This document shows positions 45,001-55,420 of a DNA stretch of 64,000 nt, in pieces. The DNA is from Massospora cicadina (taxonomy: Eukaryota > Entomophthoromycota > Entomophthoromycetes > Entomophthorales > Entomophthoraceae). Position 1 is the stretch's first letter; each line of letters opens with the position of its first letter. The notes under the pieces were generated by a model. It ran no database searches, was not told the origin of the DNA, and worked only from the letters and a program-made list of their open reading frames with translations. A program made the position numbers and the translations under genes. Location: NCBI GenBank assembly GCA_022478985.1, contig JAKSZP010009538.1, positions 1 through 64,000 on the forward strand, read 5' to 3'.

Positions 45001-45733
45001 CCAATGTGGGGCCTTAGCCACTGTGACAGGTAGGTGGTAGGTTATCGTAACCAGCTGGTGGTTGGAGAATTCAATTTTTGTTGTTTGGAAGTGGGAAATG
45101 TGAGGTTGGAATTTCACCGGTGTAAGGATAAGGTCTATGTGGGTCATGGACCTTAATTGGCATTTTGGACGTAGGGTCGCATCATGTTTTTTAACAGTGG
45201 GGCTTGCTGCAGCAGCGCATCCATTAACCCAAGGGTGGCCTCTAGAACGCAAAGTTTTACGTGACCCTGGGGGCGTGGGAGGAGGAAGGCCAACAGTCTG
45301 TTGGTGTGTTTAGCCAACAGTTCATATTGCCGACTATGAAAGGGTCTGGGGGTAATGGGAGGGATTTGACCAATGATAAAAATTCCTGATGTTCTCATGC
45401 ACAGGTTGGGGCATAGATGTTGACAATAGCATGTGCCACGTTGGCCCACAAGAAAGTGACAATGAGGACTCAGCCCTTGAGGAAGAATTCTGATGATAAA
45501 AAGTTGAAAAAATTGTTTTTCTGAACTAGCACCCCACAGTGCTCTGACCAAAAGGATAGGGATGGGAGGAGCATGGTTTTCCAATCATCCTCAGAACCTT
45601 GCAGACAGTGGGACTCCTGGATGGCCAGGATATCCATGGTTAATTTTTTGTAAAAAATTCAGTTTCCTAGCCCGAAATGCCAAGCCTTGAGTCCAGTGAT
45701 ATTCAACATCCCTAAAGTGAAGTTTTCCCTCAT
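42100..45733 (-). pseudogene. LINE ORF2: endonuclease, reverse transcriptase, Cys-rich C-terminus
   Basis: The start MRENFTLGMLNITGLKAW is typical of an AP-like endonuclease. LDILAIQESHC, IVNIYAP, IVGNMNCWLN (usual GDFN) and KIEFSNHQLVTI (usual SDH) follow, so two catalytic blocks are altered. RT blocks: CPGPDGIPYEFYKKYF, FGFIPRRSIWDNVHSV, ALVFLDQQKAYDRVNWEYL, GLRQGDSLSPLLYN. At the FADD motif the frame breaks right after F-A-D (43668-43679). The thumb and TSLNGRVVLANSMLLSKVWF follow in another frame. The C-terminal C-VV-C..(8)..H-RLEK-C (near 42530) is the usual LINE zinc motif. It nicks target DNA and reverse-transcribes in active relatives. Confidence 0.85.
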
Positions 45734-45780
45734 CACACCTTAGGTGTGAGGGGGTGGGCACCCGGGCCCACTAGCCTCCT

Positions 45781-47110
45781 CTAAATCCCCATTTCCTTCA
45801 TGGCAGCGTGGGTGTTTACAGCAACGCTATTAGTAGTTTTGTTGATTTTAGCAGAAAGGTTCATGTTGGCTTTTGCCTTCACTTTTTGCTTCCCCAACGT
45901 TAAACAAATTTTTTGTGGTGCGGATGGGTTCAGTGCACCATCAAGCAGGTCAAAAAAATTTTCAGGTAGGTTGGAGACCAAGTCAGTTTTGACCAGAGCT
46001 TGGTTGCAAAGATTGGGTGAAATCAAGTCACCCATCAGATCCTCAGATTGGGTGGCCCAATCGGCATGGGCTTCCCAATCTGATTGGTTGATAGATTCCC
46101 AAGTTGCTTCTGCCATGAAGGTTTCGATGTCCTCCTGGCATTGGGAGTGTGGGATAGCGGTGATGACTTTGGCCGCTTCCTTGGCTGTGGCCCTGCGGGC
46201 CTGCTTGGCTTTCTTCCGCTCTTGCGGGGAAATAGGTTTTACCAGTAGGTAGCAGCCTTGTGCTCCCCACGGGAAAGCCTCTTTGGTGCTTGCAGTTGGT
46301 TCACAATGCGCCTCTCTGCTGGCCATGGCCGCCGAGGGGTGCTCTTGGAATGTGATGCCCTCCTTGGTGGGGCATGCATGTGCCTTATGGCTGAAGGCAT
46401 CACAGTGGGTGCAGATGGGGGGGCGCGCTGTCCACGGTTACCCAGAAATGGTGGGTGTTATGCCCTTCAATATTAATAAAAGTGGAGTGCGGGATCTGGG
46501 TTAGGTCTTTCACAATCTCCTCAGTTGGTGTCAGAACTGTGATGGCTTTGCTGGTGCACAGGTGTGGCATCAGCGTGAAACGTTGCATTTTGAAAGATTG
46601 TATTTCGCCATATATGGTGAGACCATCTTTCAGGTGTTGCTCCAAAATGGCACGTTTTACCTTAGTAGGCAAAAAGTCAAACGTGAGGAAAATTTGGTTG
46701 GATTTTGTCCATCTGGTGCGTTTGGTTTTGATGACCCATTGCCCTTTGGGGAGGTTGATCACTATGCTCACCGCAGCAGCTTCATCTGCTGTCTCCTTGT
46801 TTTCAAAATTGAGGTCTAGCTAACCACATGACATGAGTGAGGTGTGACATACACCGCGGTCAGGAAAAAAGTGTGCACATCCCCACAAAATTTTTCCCAT
46901 AGAGCTGTTTGTTGGATGTCCAGAAACACATGGACTCCATATTCCACCGATGAGAGTGGTTGGGAGTGCAGCGTGTTGATGTACTGGTTGCATCGTGCTT
47001 GCCAAGCGAGGATTTCTGGGGAAATAGTGACCGCTGGTTTTTTTAAACTTTTTTCTATTCCGCCGGTTTCTCTGGGGCGTTTTGAGCGTTTGAGGCCGTG
47101 GGCCTACCAC
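45781..47110 (-). pseudogene. LINE ORF1 (RNA-binding protein), broken
   Basis: Reads from 47110 in one frame to an in-frame TAG at 46820-46822, then continues in the same frame to 46400. There, at a G7 run (plus strand 46417-46423), the frame changes, and it continues to a stop at 45781, for about 440 codons in all. Just after the shift C-T-H-C-DAFS-H-KAHA-C (46373-46413) is a CX2CX4HX4C zinc knuckle. The segment before it (EQHLKDGLTIYGEIQSFKMQ) resembles the RRM-like region of LINE ORF1/gag proteins. The C-terminus is Lys/Ala-rich. The protein would coat LINE RNA. Confidence 0.75.
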
Positions 47111-47264
47111 CTGCTCCTTTTACCTTACTTGATCAACTGCTCCCTGACATGGGCGCAGACTAATCTCCTCTGTGATATTATTAAACTAGAATCAGACTTG
47201 AATTGAATAAGTTGCAAAAATGATTGCAACGAGAGAGAAAAGTTTCCTGAGAGTTCCAAAATAT

Positions 47265-49145
47265 AAAGTTGGCTAAAACATTATTTTACAAGACTTGAGT
47301 AGTATCTTATGTACTAGTAGGGCTCAACTTAAGAGGAGGACATCCATGCAACTTTATTTGCAATGTTAAAAATAATGGTATTGTATTATTAAAAAACCCC
47401 AATATAGTTCTTCAGCAAATAGTCTAAGCCATATAATATGAGGAAGAATGTTGGAGTGATTTCCAATATGGGTAGCCCTGAGGGCGCAAAGCAGGTTTGG
47501 AAAGTATAGGCGTGTGGGCATTGTCAGCATGAGGCAGCACGTGGTAGAAAGTAACAAAAGAGTCAAAAGACTCAAGAAGTATTGAAGCTTATGAAGAGGG
47601 CTTTAACCAGAGCTTTTTTAAATCAATGATAATCATTGGCAATATTATCCTATGACTAAAGACATCTACATCAAGTATTATGATTTGGTCTTTTTGAAAG
47701 CAGAAAACCAGATGTCTCTCCAAATCTGAAGCCCAACTATAAGTAAACACGTTAATTGATTTGTTGAGATGGATGCCTCTATGTCCAATATTAATGAACA
47801 ACTTAGACTAGCTAAAAAATGCCTTAGTAGTTGATATGAAATTCCTATTTAAGACCGTCAAAATTGATCTTTCTTTTGGATATTTCGACCCAAAATATTC
47901 TACTATTGAAGCGTTTACATTTGTTGCTGCCAATCAAACTTATAAAGATTTGATAATTGCCCAAATTTGGATTTCTCTATCACATTAAACCCAAGTATGT
48001 CTTCTATGGAAGAAGCGCCAACATCATCACTTCCCATTGGTGTTATATTTGTAGCTAAACAAGATATCTCTATGCAAAACTCACTTCCCTGTACTGAGGC
48101 CCTCTTTTTCTCCAAAGCTGAACTTGTATCAGCTGAGCCCAATGCTACTGCATCTGATGTAAAATTCCTCAATGGATCATAATGTTTTATTAGAGATGGC
48201 CTTAACCCAGATGATCTAGATGCATCCACATCTTATGTGAATTTCATTACCAAGACCCAGAAAACTTAAAATACTTCGCTTTACCAAATAAGTTCAGGAT
48301 TTTTGCAACTGATTCACCTCTCCCCAAAGAAGTCCTCTGCAGTTCTGGGTTATACTCATGCCAGCTGAGCCACTTAATATTGGATCCAACTCAAATTATC
48401 TTACTGCTTTATCTATACTAATCACCACATTTATGAATTACTTTTTTCTGACATTTTAGGTCTTCCCGCCAACTTCAGATATTATAATCCCCTGCCATAA
48501 TTAATAAAATAAAAGGTTAAAGAAGTTGCCGCATAACCACTATTATAAATTAACGCAAAGCTTCAACCAAATTCTCCTACCTTCCTCTATTTGTCAGTTG
48601 AACACTTCATCTGAATTTAAACTACCTGCTAATTTGATGATTATACCAAAGCTACAAAACTAATGCTTCCCAAACTAAGTTTAAAGCTATCTGTATTAAT
48701 AAACTGTATACTTAAATTCTATATTATCCCATAAATCATCTTATGCAGTCAACACAAACCTTAAAGGAGATCCATTTTTGAAATCAAGTTTAAACTAAAT
48801 GATACAAAGGTACTTTTTATCCTCAAAATTTGCCATTCCAGTTCTAATGCTGATTATGAAATTGCTGTTATTATATGTGGTATATATAAACTGTGGAATC
48901 TCAGCCTCTAAAAGACTAAAATCTTTTAATATGAACCAAATATTAAATTTAGTTTATGAGATAAATCAACATACCACTGACTTCTCAAATATTTCAGTTA
49001 AGATAATCTCTCATCACACCAGATCATAGTATATGTCAGATGCCTTAGGTTATCTCTATACCAGCTCTGTAATTTTGGGATTATGTAAAACTATCCAACT
49101 TGGGTAACACAATTGTCATTCCTGGTCGAGGATTGGAGGGGACGC
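47265..49145 (+). pseudogene. Element H internal region with gag-like remains
   Basis: Open plus-strand pieces: 47967-48182 (71 codons, SSMEEAPTSSLPIGVIFVAK) and 48799-49029 (76 codons), with stop-separated pieces between them. The DNA around 48250-48600 resembles 36.5-37.0 kb, suggesting a shared gag-like gene. No protease, RT or integrase motif was found. The minus-strand frame 47915-48229 overlaps and is probably a shadow. The function is unrecognised. Confidence 0.4.
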
Positions 49146-49815
49146 CGTTAGGCTTTTGCCTTATTTTGGTCAAGCCTTGACTTTGGGTTTTATATTTTAG
49201 ATATTATTTTTTTAGTACTAGATGGTCCCAACCTTTAGATATTATTTTAATCGCCTACTATCTATAATTATTATTGTTAATTTATCAATCAATAGTCTGT
49301 CAGATTAAAGCCAAAATTCTTATTAACTTTAAGCTATGTATCATTAAAAAATCTCAAATAATAATTTTAAATTTTAAACAAATAGATTCATGACAATTCT
49401 CATTACCAACTATTGTTCATAAGATTAGGCAATTTCTCCTTATCTCATTACCTAATCTTAGCCCTTATTTCTCTTGGCACTTTTATTAGTGTTAGTAATT
49501 CTTACCAATAGAATAAATTTGCGTTTATAACTTTATTTTTTAAAACTCCAGTAAGCCGTTGTTGGGACCTCTAAACCAAGTATTGGTTAAGTCCCTAACT
49601 AAATCCTATCATTATGGGACCTTTAAACATTGTTGTTAACACTCTAGATATATATCATACCCTTTGGCCTCTATCTAGCCATGTTCCAAATCCCTTTTTC
49701 TTATTTAGAAATCTGTCCTCTATTTAGGCAAGTTACATCTATCCAACATTATTTGTTTAAGCCAGCAAGCTTCAAAGAATGTTCCTTCAGATGAACTGCT
49801 CCCACAAGTCTGACA
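49146..49815 (+). repeat. 3' LTR of element H
   Basis: Begins CGTTAGGC (TG altered to CG) directly after the purine tract and ends CACAAGTCTGACA, followed by the target duplication ATGGG. It contains the 23-bp retroposed insert 3 plus its duplicated target, and without these it is 632 bp against 621 bp for the 5' LTR. Confidence 0.72.
49196..49248 (-). mobile_element. Ultra-short retroposed insert 3 with 15-bp target duplication
   Basis: The 23-bp sequence TTTAGTACTAGATGGTCCC + AACC (49211-49233) is flanked by the perfect repeat TTTAGATATTATTTT (49196-49210 and 49234-49248). It equals the 3' 23 bases of inserts 1 and 2. On the minus strand it starts GGTTGGGACCATCTAG and ends in an A-run that merges with the target's T/A-run. 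The 5' LTR of H at the corresponding point lacks it, which shows that it is an insertion rather than ancestral sequence. Confidence 0.75.
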
Positions 49816-49820
49816 ATGGG

Positions 49821-50839
49821 TGAGGCCACAATGTCACTGAAAGGCATTATAAACATCTGCTAATTAGTCAATTAGTGAAATGATAAGAAAATAACAAGAA
49901 GAATTATTCCAAAGCATAACAATTATTAATTATAAAATCAGGTTTATTAAGTAAAATAATTTTTTCATATAACAAAATGGAGGAATTAAACTAACTCATT
50001 CTTAGTCCTCTTTAAACTAAAATAATTATATCAGAAACATTCCTTAACATTGGGGATGGGCCAGCGAGAAAACAATTTCTCATTTAAAAAGTGAAGTTTT
50101 TGATTGAATAGATTAAGATATTGTCGCATGAACTGGTTTGTTTTATTACAAAAATTAGTAATCAGAAGAATAAAATTAATGTGGCTTGAATTAAATTAAC
50201 TTTCCAAATTTTATATAATATTTAAAGTTGAACTACAACCAAAAATTATCCCCACATGCTTATCCAAACTATAGATGTATTATAAAAACAATGATGCATC
50301 GCTGCACTGATGTACCGCTGTGCTTCTGAAGCAAGCTTTATTGCTATATCCCACATCCAAATAAAATTTTGTATTATCCTTTTACTAAGATTGTTTCCCC
50401 TGATAACCTGGCCACCCTATTCATAGAGTTAACCATATTTTTTTAAAAATGCCTCTTTTAATCTGTAATATTTTCTTACTAGGGTGTAACCCAGATGGTT
50501 TTTATTAATTAAAGTAGAAAGGTACCATATTGTGTGGGCATCCCTAGGGTAATCACATTAGCTGCAGTGGCAATCCCAGCCCTATATACACCTTTATGAT
50601 GCCTGGAACATTTGAGGGAGTACTAATGTGATTTCAGGCCCAAACTGGCACATACCTGCTAGAGGATGAGGCACTGGGTATTTGTCCGCTCTAGATGGAC
50701 ATGGTATCAACTAGGACATGAGCTGGGTTCTTAGGCCAAGAAGGTAGATGGGTGTTAGTTCACTAAGGTAAAGATGTCTAAATGGGGTGAAGGTACCGGC
50801 ATCTGGTCGCTAACAATGGCATTGTTTAATTTCGTGTTG
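49821..50839 (-). pseudogene. Element G, unresolved part between integrase core and C-terminus
   Basis: By position this is integrase C-terminal sequence of G, since it is bounded by integrase remains on the right and by H on the left. The minus strand is stop-rich and I could not align any motif with confidence. A short G+C-richer block at 50510-50830 could be a further insertion. No LTR-like ends were seen. Confidence 0.35.
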
Positions 50840-51990
50840 AAGTTAGTTTATAGTAACCCCATTTTTTAAAAGCTGCGCTTCACAAAAACTAGAAATAAGA
50901 AAAGGTGAGCCTTCTAGTACCGCTGTACATAGGGATGGAGATTTTAGAAACATCTTGCCACATAAGTGGTGACGAACCTTTGCAAAATTCAGACTTTGCA
51001 ACAATAATGCTGCTAACAATTTCTCTATAATGATTAACTCCTCCACTATTTCTCATAGTATCTACTGGGAGGCATACTCTTCCTATCTGTGCCCATCACT
51101 GAGGCTAACAAGCTTAGTAACGCGGCTTCTTTTCCATATGGTGCTTTAAGTAGAGACATGCCTATAGCCTGTGGTAACTCAAACAATAAGCAAACATGGA
51201 TGATGGTAAAAAGGTTTCCCATTTTTTATCTGTGGTTGACCACGATCATCTAAACTATAGGCATGAGAGTTTTGTTCACTCTTTTCACAATAATATTAGT
51301 AGATAGTGTGTATGGTGTGGTAAACTACTTCTTGACTTTCACTAAGTCCATTAGATTTCTCACAACATCTGAGATAATATTCTGTACATTATTAGAAAGC
51401 AATAATTTGAGGGCAAACATGTTTAGTAATGACCTGGTTGTAGATGAATAAAACAGTAAACTTGAGGTAAAAGCTTTGAATGCTATTGCTTCTTTTCACT
51501 TAGTGAAGTGATATATCTCTACAATAATAAATTGTTTCACACTTGATGGCTTTAAGAATGGTTTAAAAATATAATTGGAGACATTGTTTATGGGTTCACT
51601 TTGAGGTAGGCTGAACATACTTCTTAAGAAGCAACTTGTATTGGGCACATGAACACAGAGCTCCAGAGCTTGACTGATGTCATCCAACTTTTCTTCCAAG
51701 TAGAATCTCTCTTTGAGATGCTTTTATGCCTTCTGTATCCTTATGTGGCCTACTTGACAGTGTCCAACCATGATTATTGTCATTTGTTTTCCTGGCTTCA
51801 TGTATGACTAACCATTTCTGTAGTGCTTGTTTCTCCAGCTGTCCAAACTTATAATTTGTCATTCTTTAAATAATTAATTAGTATCTTTTTCACTGCATCG
51901 TCTTCTTTTTTCATTCCTTTCCTCGTTTTTTAAAGGTTCATAGATCTTATCACTATCATGGGTTTTTAAATGAAAGACAAGTAATTGTGA
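50840..51990 (-). pseudogene. Element G integrase (decayed)
   Basis: On the minus strand HKDTEGIKASQREILLGRKV follows NNHGWTLSSR, recalling H.G..KT...I...F.WP. It is followed by LELCVHVPNTSC (the CC half of the zinc finger). FIIVEIYHFTK is the core's second strand (usual II.VDHFTKW). EGSPFLISSFCEAQLLKNGV (51046-50900) resembles DNGSPF.S..F...L...GV, with the second catalytic Asp replaced. Three short frames in different phases carry these pieces. Identification is by pattern and position within G. Confidence 0.5.
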
Positions 51991-52365
51991 CAAGTTATCC
52001 ACGTTCATGTGCTTCTTTCATTCCTGGTGCTTGATCTCAAAAATTGTACCTAGAAGCTTACCATCACACCTTGCCAGTCGTCTACTAAGATCATTCATGT
52101 CCATCAATATATCAGAGAGAGTGATCTAAAAATAATCTTAAAGTGTACACTGTAAACATAAGAACAACGTCACTAATCCATTAAATCACTAACTATGAAC
52201 GCTCTGCAACTGCGTAGCTGCGCTCTGCTCTATAAATATTTCTTAGAAGAGCTCTACATGTTTATCTACTCCTTTTTTCAATTGTCTAAATGCAAAAAAT
52301 GGCCCCCATACCCACGTTGCTGGCATCGGTATATACATAAAAATCTTTGCAAACTCCAGGGTTAT
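51991..52365 (-). pseudogene. Element G RNase H
   Basis: Minus strand: DFYVYTDASNVGMGAIFCI is the RNase H start, with the catalytic Asp present in TDAS. RNIYRAERSYAVAERS matches SR.L.PAERNYA.TERE. RRLARCDGKLLGTIFEIKHQ then KKHMNVDNLSQLL matches LARW.L.LQ.YDFEIKH..GK...ADALSR. The piece begins exactly at 52365, where element F is inserted. G's RT lies on the other side of F (58296 onward), and joining the two restores the usual RT-RNase H transition. Confidence 0.75.
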
Positions 52366-53212
52366 TGTAAAGAGAGTGTCTATAACTCTCCTGTCCCCAG
52401 CGTGGAGGTGCACGGTGCACTAGGACAACGCCAGGAAACTAGTCACTATTATGAAAGTTACTAGAGTCCAGCAGAGGGGACTGGAGCAATAATAACTTAA
52501 GAAAAGAAGGGATATTGTATATGTGAATAACCACTAAAAATGACTTGGCGCACAGAGTGAGCTGAGGTAAGCGTCCCAGGTCGGAGGGAACCTGGGTGTA
52601 TCAACGGTTTATAAGGGGATAACCTAATCATATTTTAAATGGAAAGGTTAATGTAGCGTAAGACCTCCGCAAAGAGGTCCATGCACAGGATTGTCTGAGA
52701 TAATTTCAATAAAACTTAAAACGGAAAAGTTAATTGTGAAAAGTCAAAAAGCAAGGAATGTTAGTCATGAACCCAAATTTTAGCATCTTCGGGGTAATTC
52801 TGGGTCTGCCAAAGCAGTCCCAAGCACTGATTCACCAATAGGCAAACACTTTCATCTGAATTGGTAGAATACACCAAAACTGACTTCACTTGAGTAAATG
52901 ATTGAAGTTGTACTCTACCTGAACGCGTTATTTCATAAATGAAATTGGTTTCAAACCCCCATTCCTCAATCAACTGAATCAAACCATCTTTGTTAATTAT
53001 ATATCTCATCCGTTTTATGCCTGAGCTGATACAAAGGGGATGGGCGTTATGCACCTCACTAGTACCAACCTGGGCATACATGGCTTGTACCCAGCGTTGG
53101 TCTAAAGTGTGCTTGAGGTTAGGGAGGGCCTGAAGTTTCAATTTCTGGGCCTCCTGCCGCCCAGCCTTATCCTTGGGGTTGGTGCCTACTATCAAGTCAT
53201 TTAACCAAGACA
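52366..53212 (-). repeat. 3' LTR of element F (U3 is protein-coding)
   Basis: Minus-sense LTR starting TGTCTTGGTTAAATGACTTG at 53212 and ending CACTCTCTTTACA at 52366. Directly upstream on the minus strand is the polypurine tract AAGAAGGAGGAGAGGGAAA (53213-53231). The pol reading frame runs through that tract and about 450 bp into the LTR (stop at 52761). Confidence 0.88.
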
Positions 53213-53560
53213 TTTCCCTCTCCTCCTTCTTGGGCTCCACTCCCCCTCCATGGGCGTTCACTAAGGAAAAGTTTTTATGTGTGGGGTCAAACTTCATAGA
53301 AGCAACTGCTGGCTTGGACTTTGATCCTGAAGCCTCAGGAAAACTATTATGGAATGCTTCAATCTGGTCTTGGGCATGCACACAATCATGTTCTGGTAAC
53401 TAACTGTTTTCTGCAGCGTCAAAACCCTTCCAGGATATCAGATACTCAAGTCTTCTTTTAACATAATGGGAGACTACTATTTCCTCCACTTCCCACTCTG
53501 GCGCCCCATCCACAAGATTAGCCTCTGGAGTCTCAGGTGGGGCCCTTAAACAATGTCAAT
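52761..53560 (-). pseudogene. Element F pol C-terminus: chromodomain plus about 180-residue extension
   Basis: Upstream of the open frame, EWEVEEIVVSHYVKRRLEYL then ISWKGFDAAENS is a chromodomain. A TAG (53400-53402) replaces the conserved Trp, and LPEHDCVHAQDQIEAFHNSF completes the fold in the same frame. After it comes an extension starting ASGSKSKPAVASMKFDP. Next is a Lys/Glu stretch encoded by the polypurine tract, then SWLNDLIVGTNPKDKAGRQE, then a well-structured-looking segment (RMRYIINKDGLIQLIEEWGF; VKSVLVYSTNSDESVCLLVN) up to the stop. I do not recognise the extension. The chromodomain would bind histone H3 marks and steer integration. Confidence 0.75.
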
Positions 53561-54660
53561 TTGTTCTAATGAAAAACAGAGAAGATCTGAAACAAAAAGG
53601 GAAGATCCAACTGGTATGAGGCATATCCCACCATTCTAACAACGTGGTAAGAACTAATCCTCTTCAGACCCAGTTTTTTTCATGGCTGCTTGATAGGATG
53701 TTACAAGAATTAAGCATCACGAGATACCCTTCTTTGTACGCTGAACCCAATTGTTGCTTACCATTGGCGTTCTCCTTATATAATTGCATCTCTGCCACCA
53801 AACTCATAGAAAACCCTGCATGGACCTTCTTGATAGTCTTAGCAAAGTCCACCACCACTTCAACTTTGAATCCACAGCTGGGCTCCATGTTAAGGGTGGG
53901 GTTAAAACCATGGTTGGCGAAAAAAGGAAACAACTGATCAAAGAATGTAAAGTATTGTTGCAGCTAAATTGGACCATAGGAAGGTGAGAAACCCGATCTG
54001 AATGATCCGTGATGGTGTAACACTGCAAAAACTGTTCCAAGAACTGGTTCACTCGTTCAGTCTGCCAATCTGGTAGGGGTGATAGGCATTTGAACGGCAG
54101 GGGCGAATAATAGAATGTTACACATTTCTTCCTAAAAGATGGAGGTGAACTGGGGTCCCAGTCACTAATAGAAACTTGAGTAACCCCATGAAGTGCAAAC
54201 GCATGAGTGACTAAGAGCCTGTCCATATCAGCTGCGGTTATTGTTGTTTTGCAAGTAATAAGGTGTGAAAACTTCATAAAGCGGTCCACAACCACCATGA
54301 TGGCATCATAACCAAGTAAACAGGTAATTCCACAATGAATTTCACTAGTAAGGAAGTCCAGGGCCCTCACCCTTTTGGACTGGTACCAACAAACCTGCTA
54401 AAGGTTGACAATTGGGCTTTATTTGATTGCAGATCAGGCACTCTTTACAGTACTGGCCCCCCCTGAGCAGGAAAGCCCTTCCAATTGTGGGTGCCTCATA
54501 TTAACTACAAATCTTTTTTTTCTCAGGATAACTGACGGTGATTCCATCATGATGTTACCTGATGATTTCCAGACGAAGTGGTCCAGCAGGAACCCATAGG
54601 CGCCCCTGAAACCACACCATCTCATTCTTTACGTGATAAACTCGATAAATTCTCCTGATT
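53561..54660 (-). pseudogene. Element F integrase
   Basis: Long open frame 54370-53804: VRALDFLTSEIHCGITC then DAIMVVVDRFMKFSHLITCK (first Asp present). SISDWDPSSPPSFRK has the second Asp. DWQTERVNQFLEQFLQCYTI has the catalytic Glu, and VQFSCNNTLHSLISC resembles the usual AEFAYNN..HSS. The zinc finger is poorly kept; RHPQLEGLSCSGG in 54625-54434 may be part of its second half. The core is one frame shift and a few substitutions away from family consensus, better than in any other element here. Confidence 0.8.
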
Positions 54661-55420
54661 CAGAGCGCTCTTAGAGAGAACCACAGTATATTCAGCTGAT
54701 AACAGCTGAGAAAGGACCGCCTTTCTGAACATGCTGTATTCCTCACATTCTCCAGAGGTGCAAGCGCTGGCGCATTGGCCGTGGAATAAGGAAATTGAGT
54801 TAAGATCTTACCCAGCAGAATCATCAACTGGGTGTTATGAACTTCTACCTCCTTCATATTAGGAGCCAAAGCAGGGTTGTACCTTAAAGCATCCGCCAAA
54901 CCATTCTCCTTGACCTTGGTGAACTCATAAGAAAATGCAAATTGGGCAAGGGTCTCATGCCAACAGGTCTACCGTGGGGTGAGGACATGAGGAGCGCGGT
55001 AGTACAGCAAGGCACGGTGATCAGTATATACATGGAAGGGTTGGGAGGAGCCATGTAAGTTGTGATGCCAATAAGTCAGCGCCTCCACCACTGCTAAAAA
55101 CTCTTTGTCAAAAACGGCGTAATTCAACTCAGGCAGTGACATTTTCCTAAAAAAATATCCCACTGGATGCTCTATCCCATCTTCGCCTACTTGTGACAAT
55201 GCAGATGCTATTGCAAAGTTGGAGGCATCGGTAGACACAATGAACTCCTTTGAAGGATCAACATGTTGAAGGATGGATATGGACAACAGGGTGCACTTCA
55301 ATGCTTGGAAAGCATCCTCCAAAACGAGGGGCCACTGAAGCACCTTTTCTCCACTAGCCTTATATAAGGGCGGTGCCACCTCAGAAAGATGGGCATGAAC
55401 TTCTTGAGTAACGTACACAT
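54661..55420 (-). pseudogene. Element F RNase H
   Basis: Open frame 55418-54969: FQALKCTLLSISILQHVDPS, then EFIVSTDASNFAIASALSQV (catalytic Asp in TDAS), then LNYAVFDKEFLAVVEALTYW (catalytic Glu/Asp region), then FHVYTDHRALLYY. The next piece has FAFSYEFTKVKENGLADAL, matching Y.....GK.N..ADALSR with Asp present. All RNase H catalytic positions seem kept. One stop (near 54970) separates the two pieces. Confidence 0.85.

Larger units (their letters stand above)
41965..47264 (-). mobile_element. Complete L1-like LINE with 17-bp target duplication
   Basis: A 5266-bp insert (41982-47247) is flanked by the perfect repeat TGAGAGTTCCAAAATAT (41965-41981 and 47248-47264). On the minus strand it has a 5' leader, ORF1 (47110-45781) with a CCHC knuckle, and ORF2 (45733 to about 42100) with AP-type endonuclease, RT and a C-terminal Cys-rich domain. 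The 3' end reads CTTCCTCACAATAAATTTAA, with no long A-tail. Base composition is clearly richer in G+C than its surroundings. The order and domains are those of L1/Tx1-type LINEs. Few stops are present compared with the LTR elements, but both ORFs are broken. Confidence 0.93.
41017..49815 (+). mobile_element. Element H, LTR element without recognisable pol, inserted in G
   Basis: Two related LTRs (41017-41637, 621 bp; 49146-49815, 670 bp including a 38-bp insert) lie in plus orientation and are flanked by a perfect 5-bp duplication ATGGG (41012-41016 and 49816-49820). A purine tract GAGGATTGGAGGGGA precedes the right LTR. After removing the LINE (41982-47247 plus its 17-bp duplication) the internal part is only about 2.2 kb, too short for a full pol. 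It is therefore probably a nonautonomous or deleted element. LTRs are strongly diverged (about two bases in three alike by eye), so it is old. Confidence 0.75.

Noticed and set aside
45800..46252. 150-codon plus-strand frame inside the LINE
   Set aside because: It is antisense to ORF1, whose zinc knuckle and Lys/Ala-rich tail are on the minus strand. It is a shadow frame of a G+C-rich gene.
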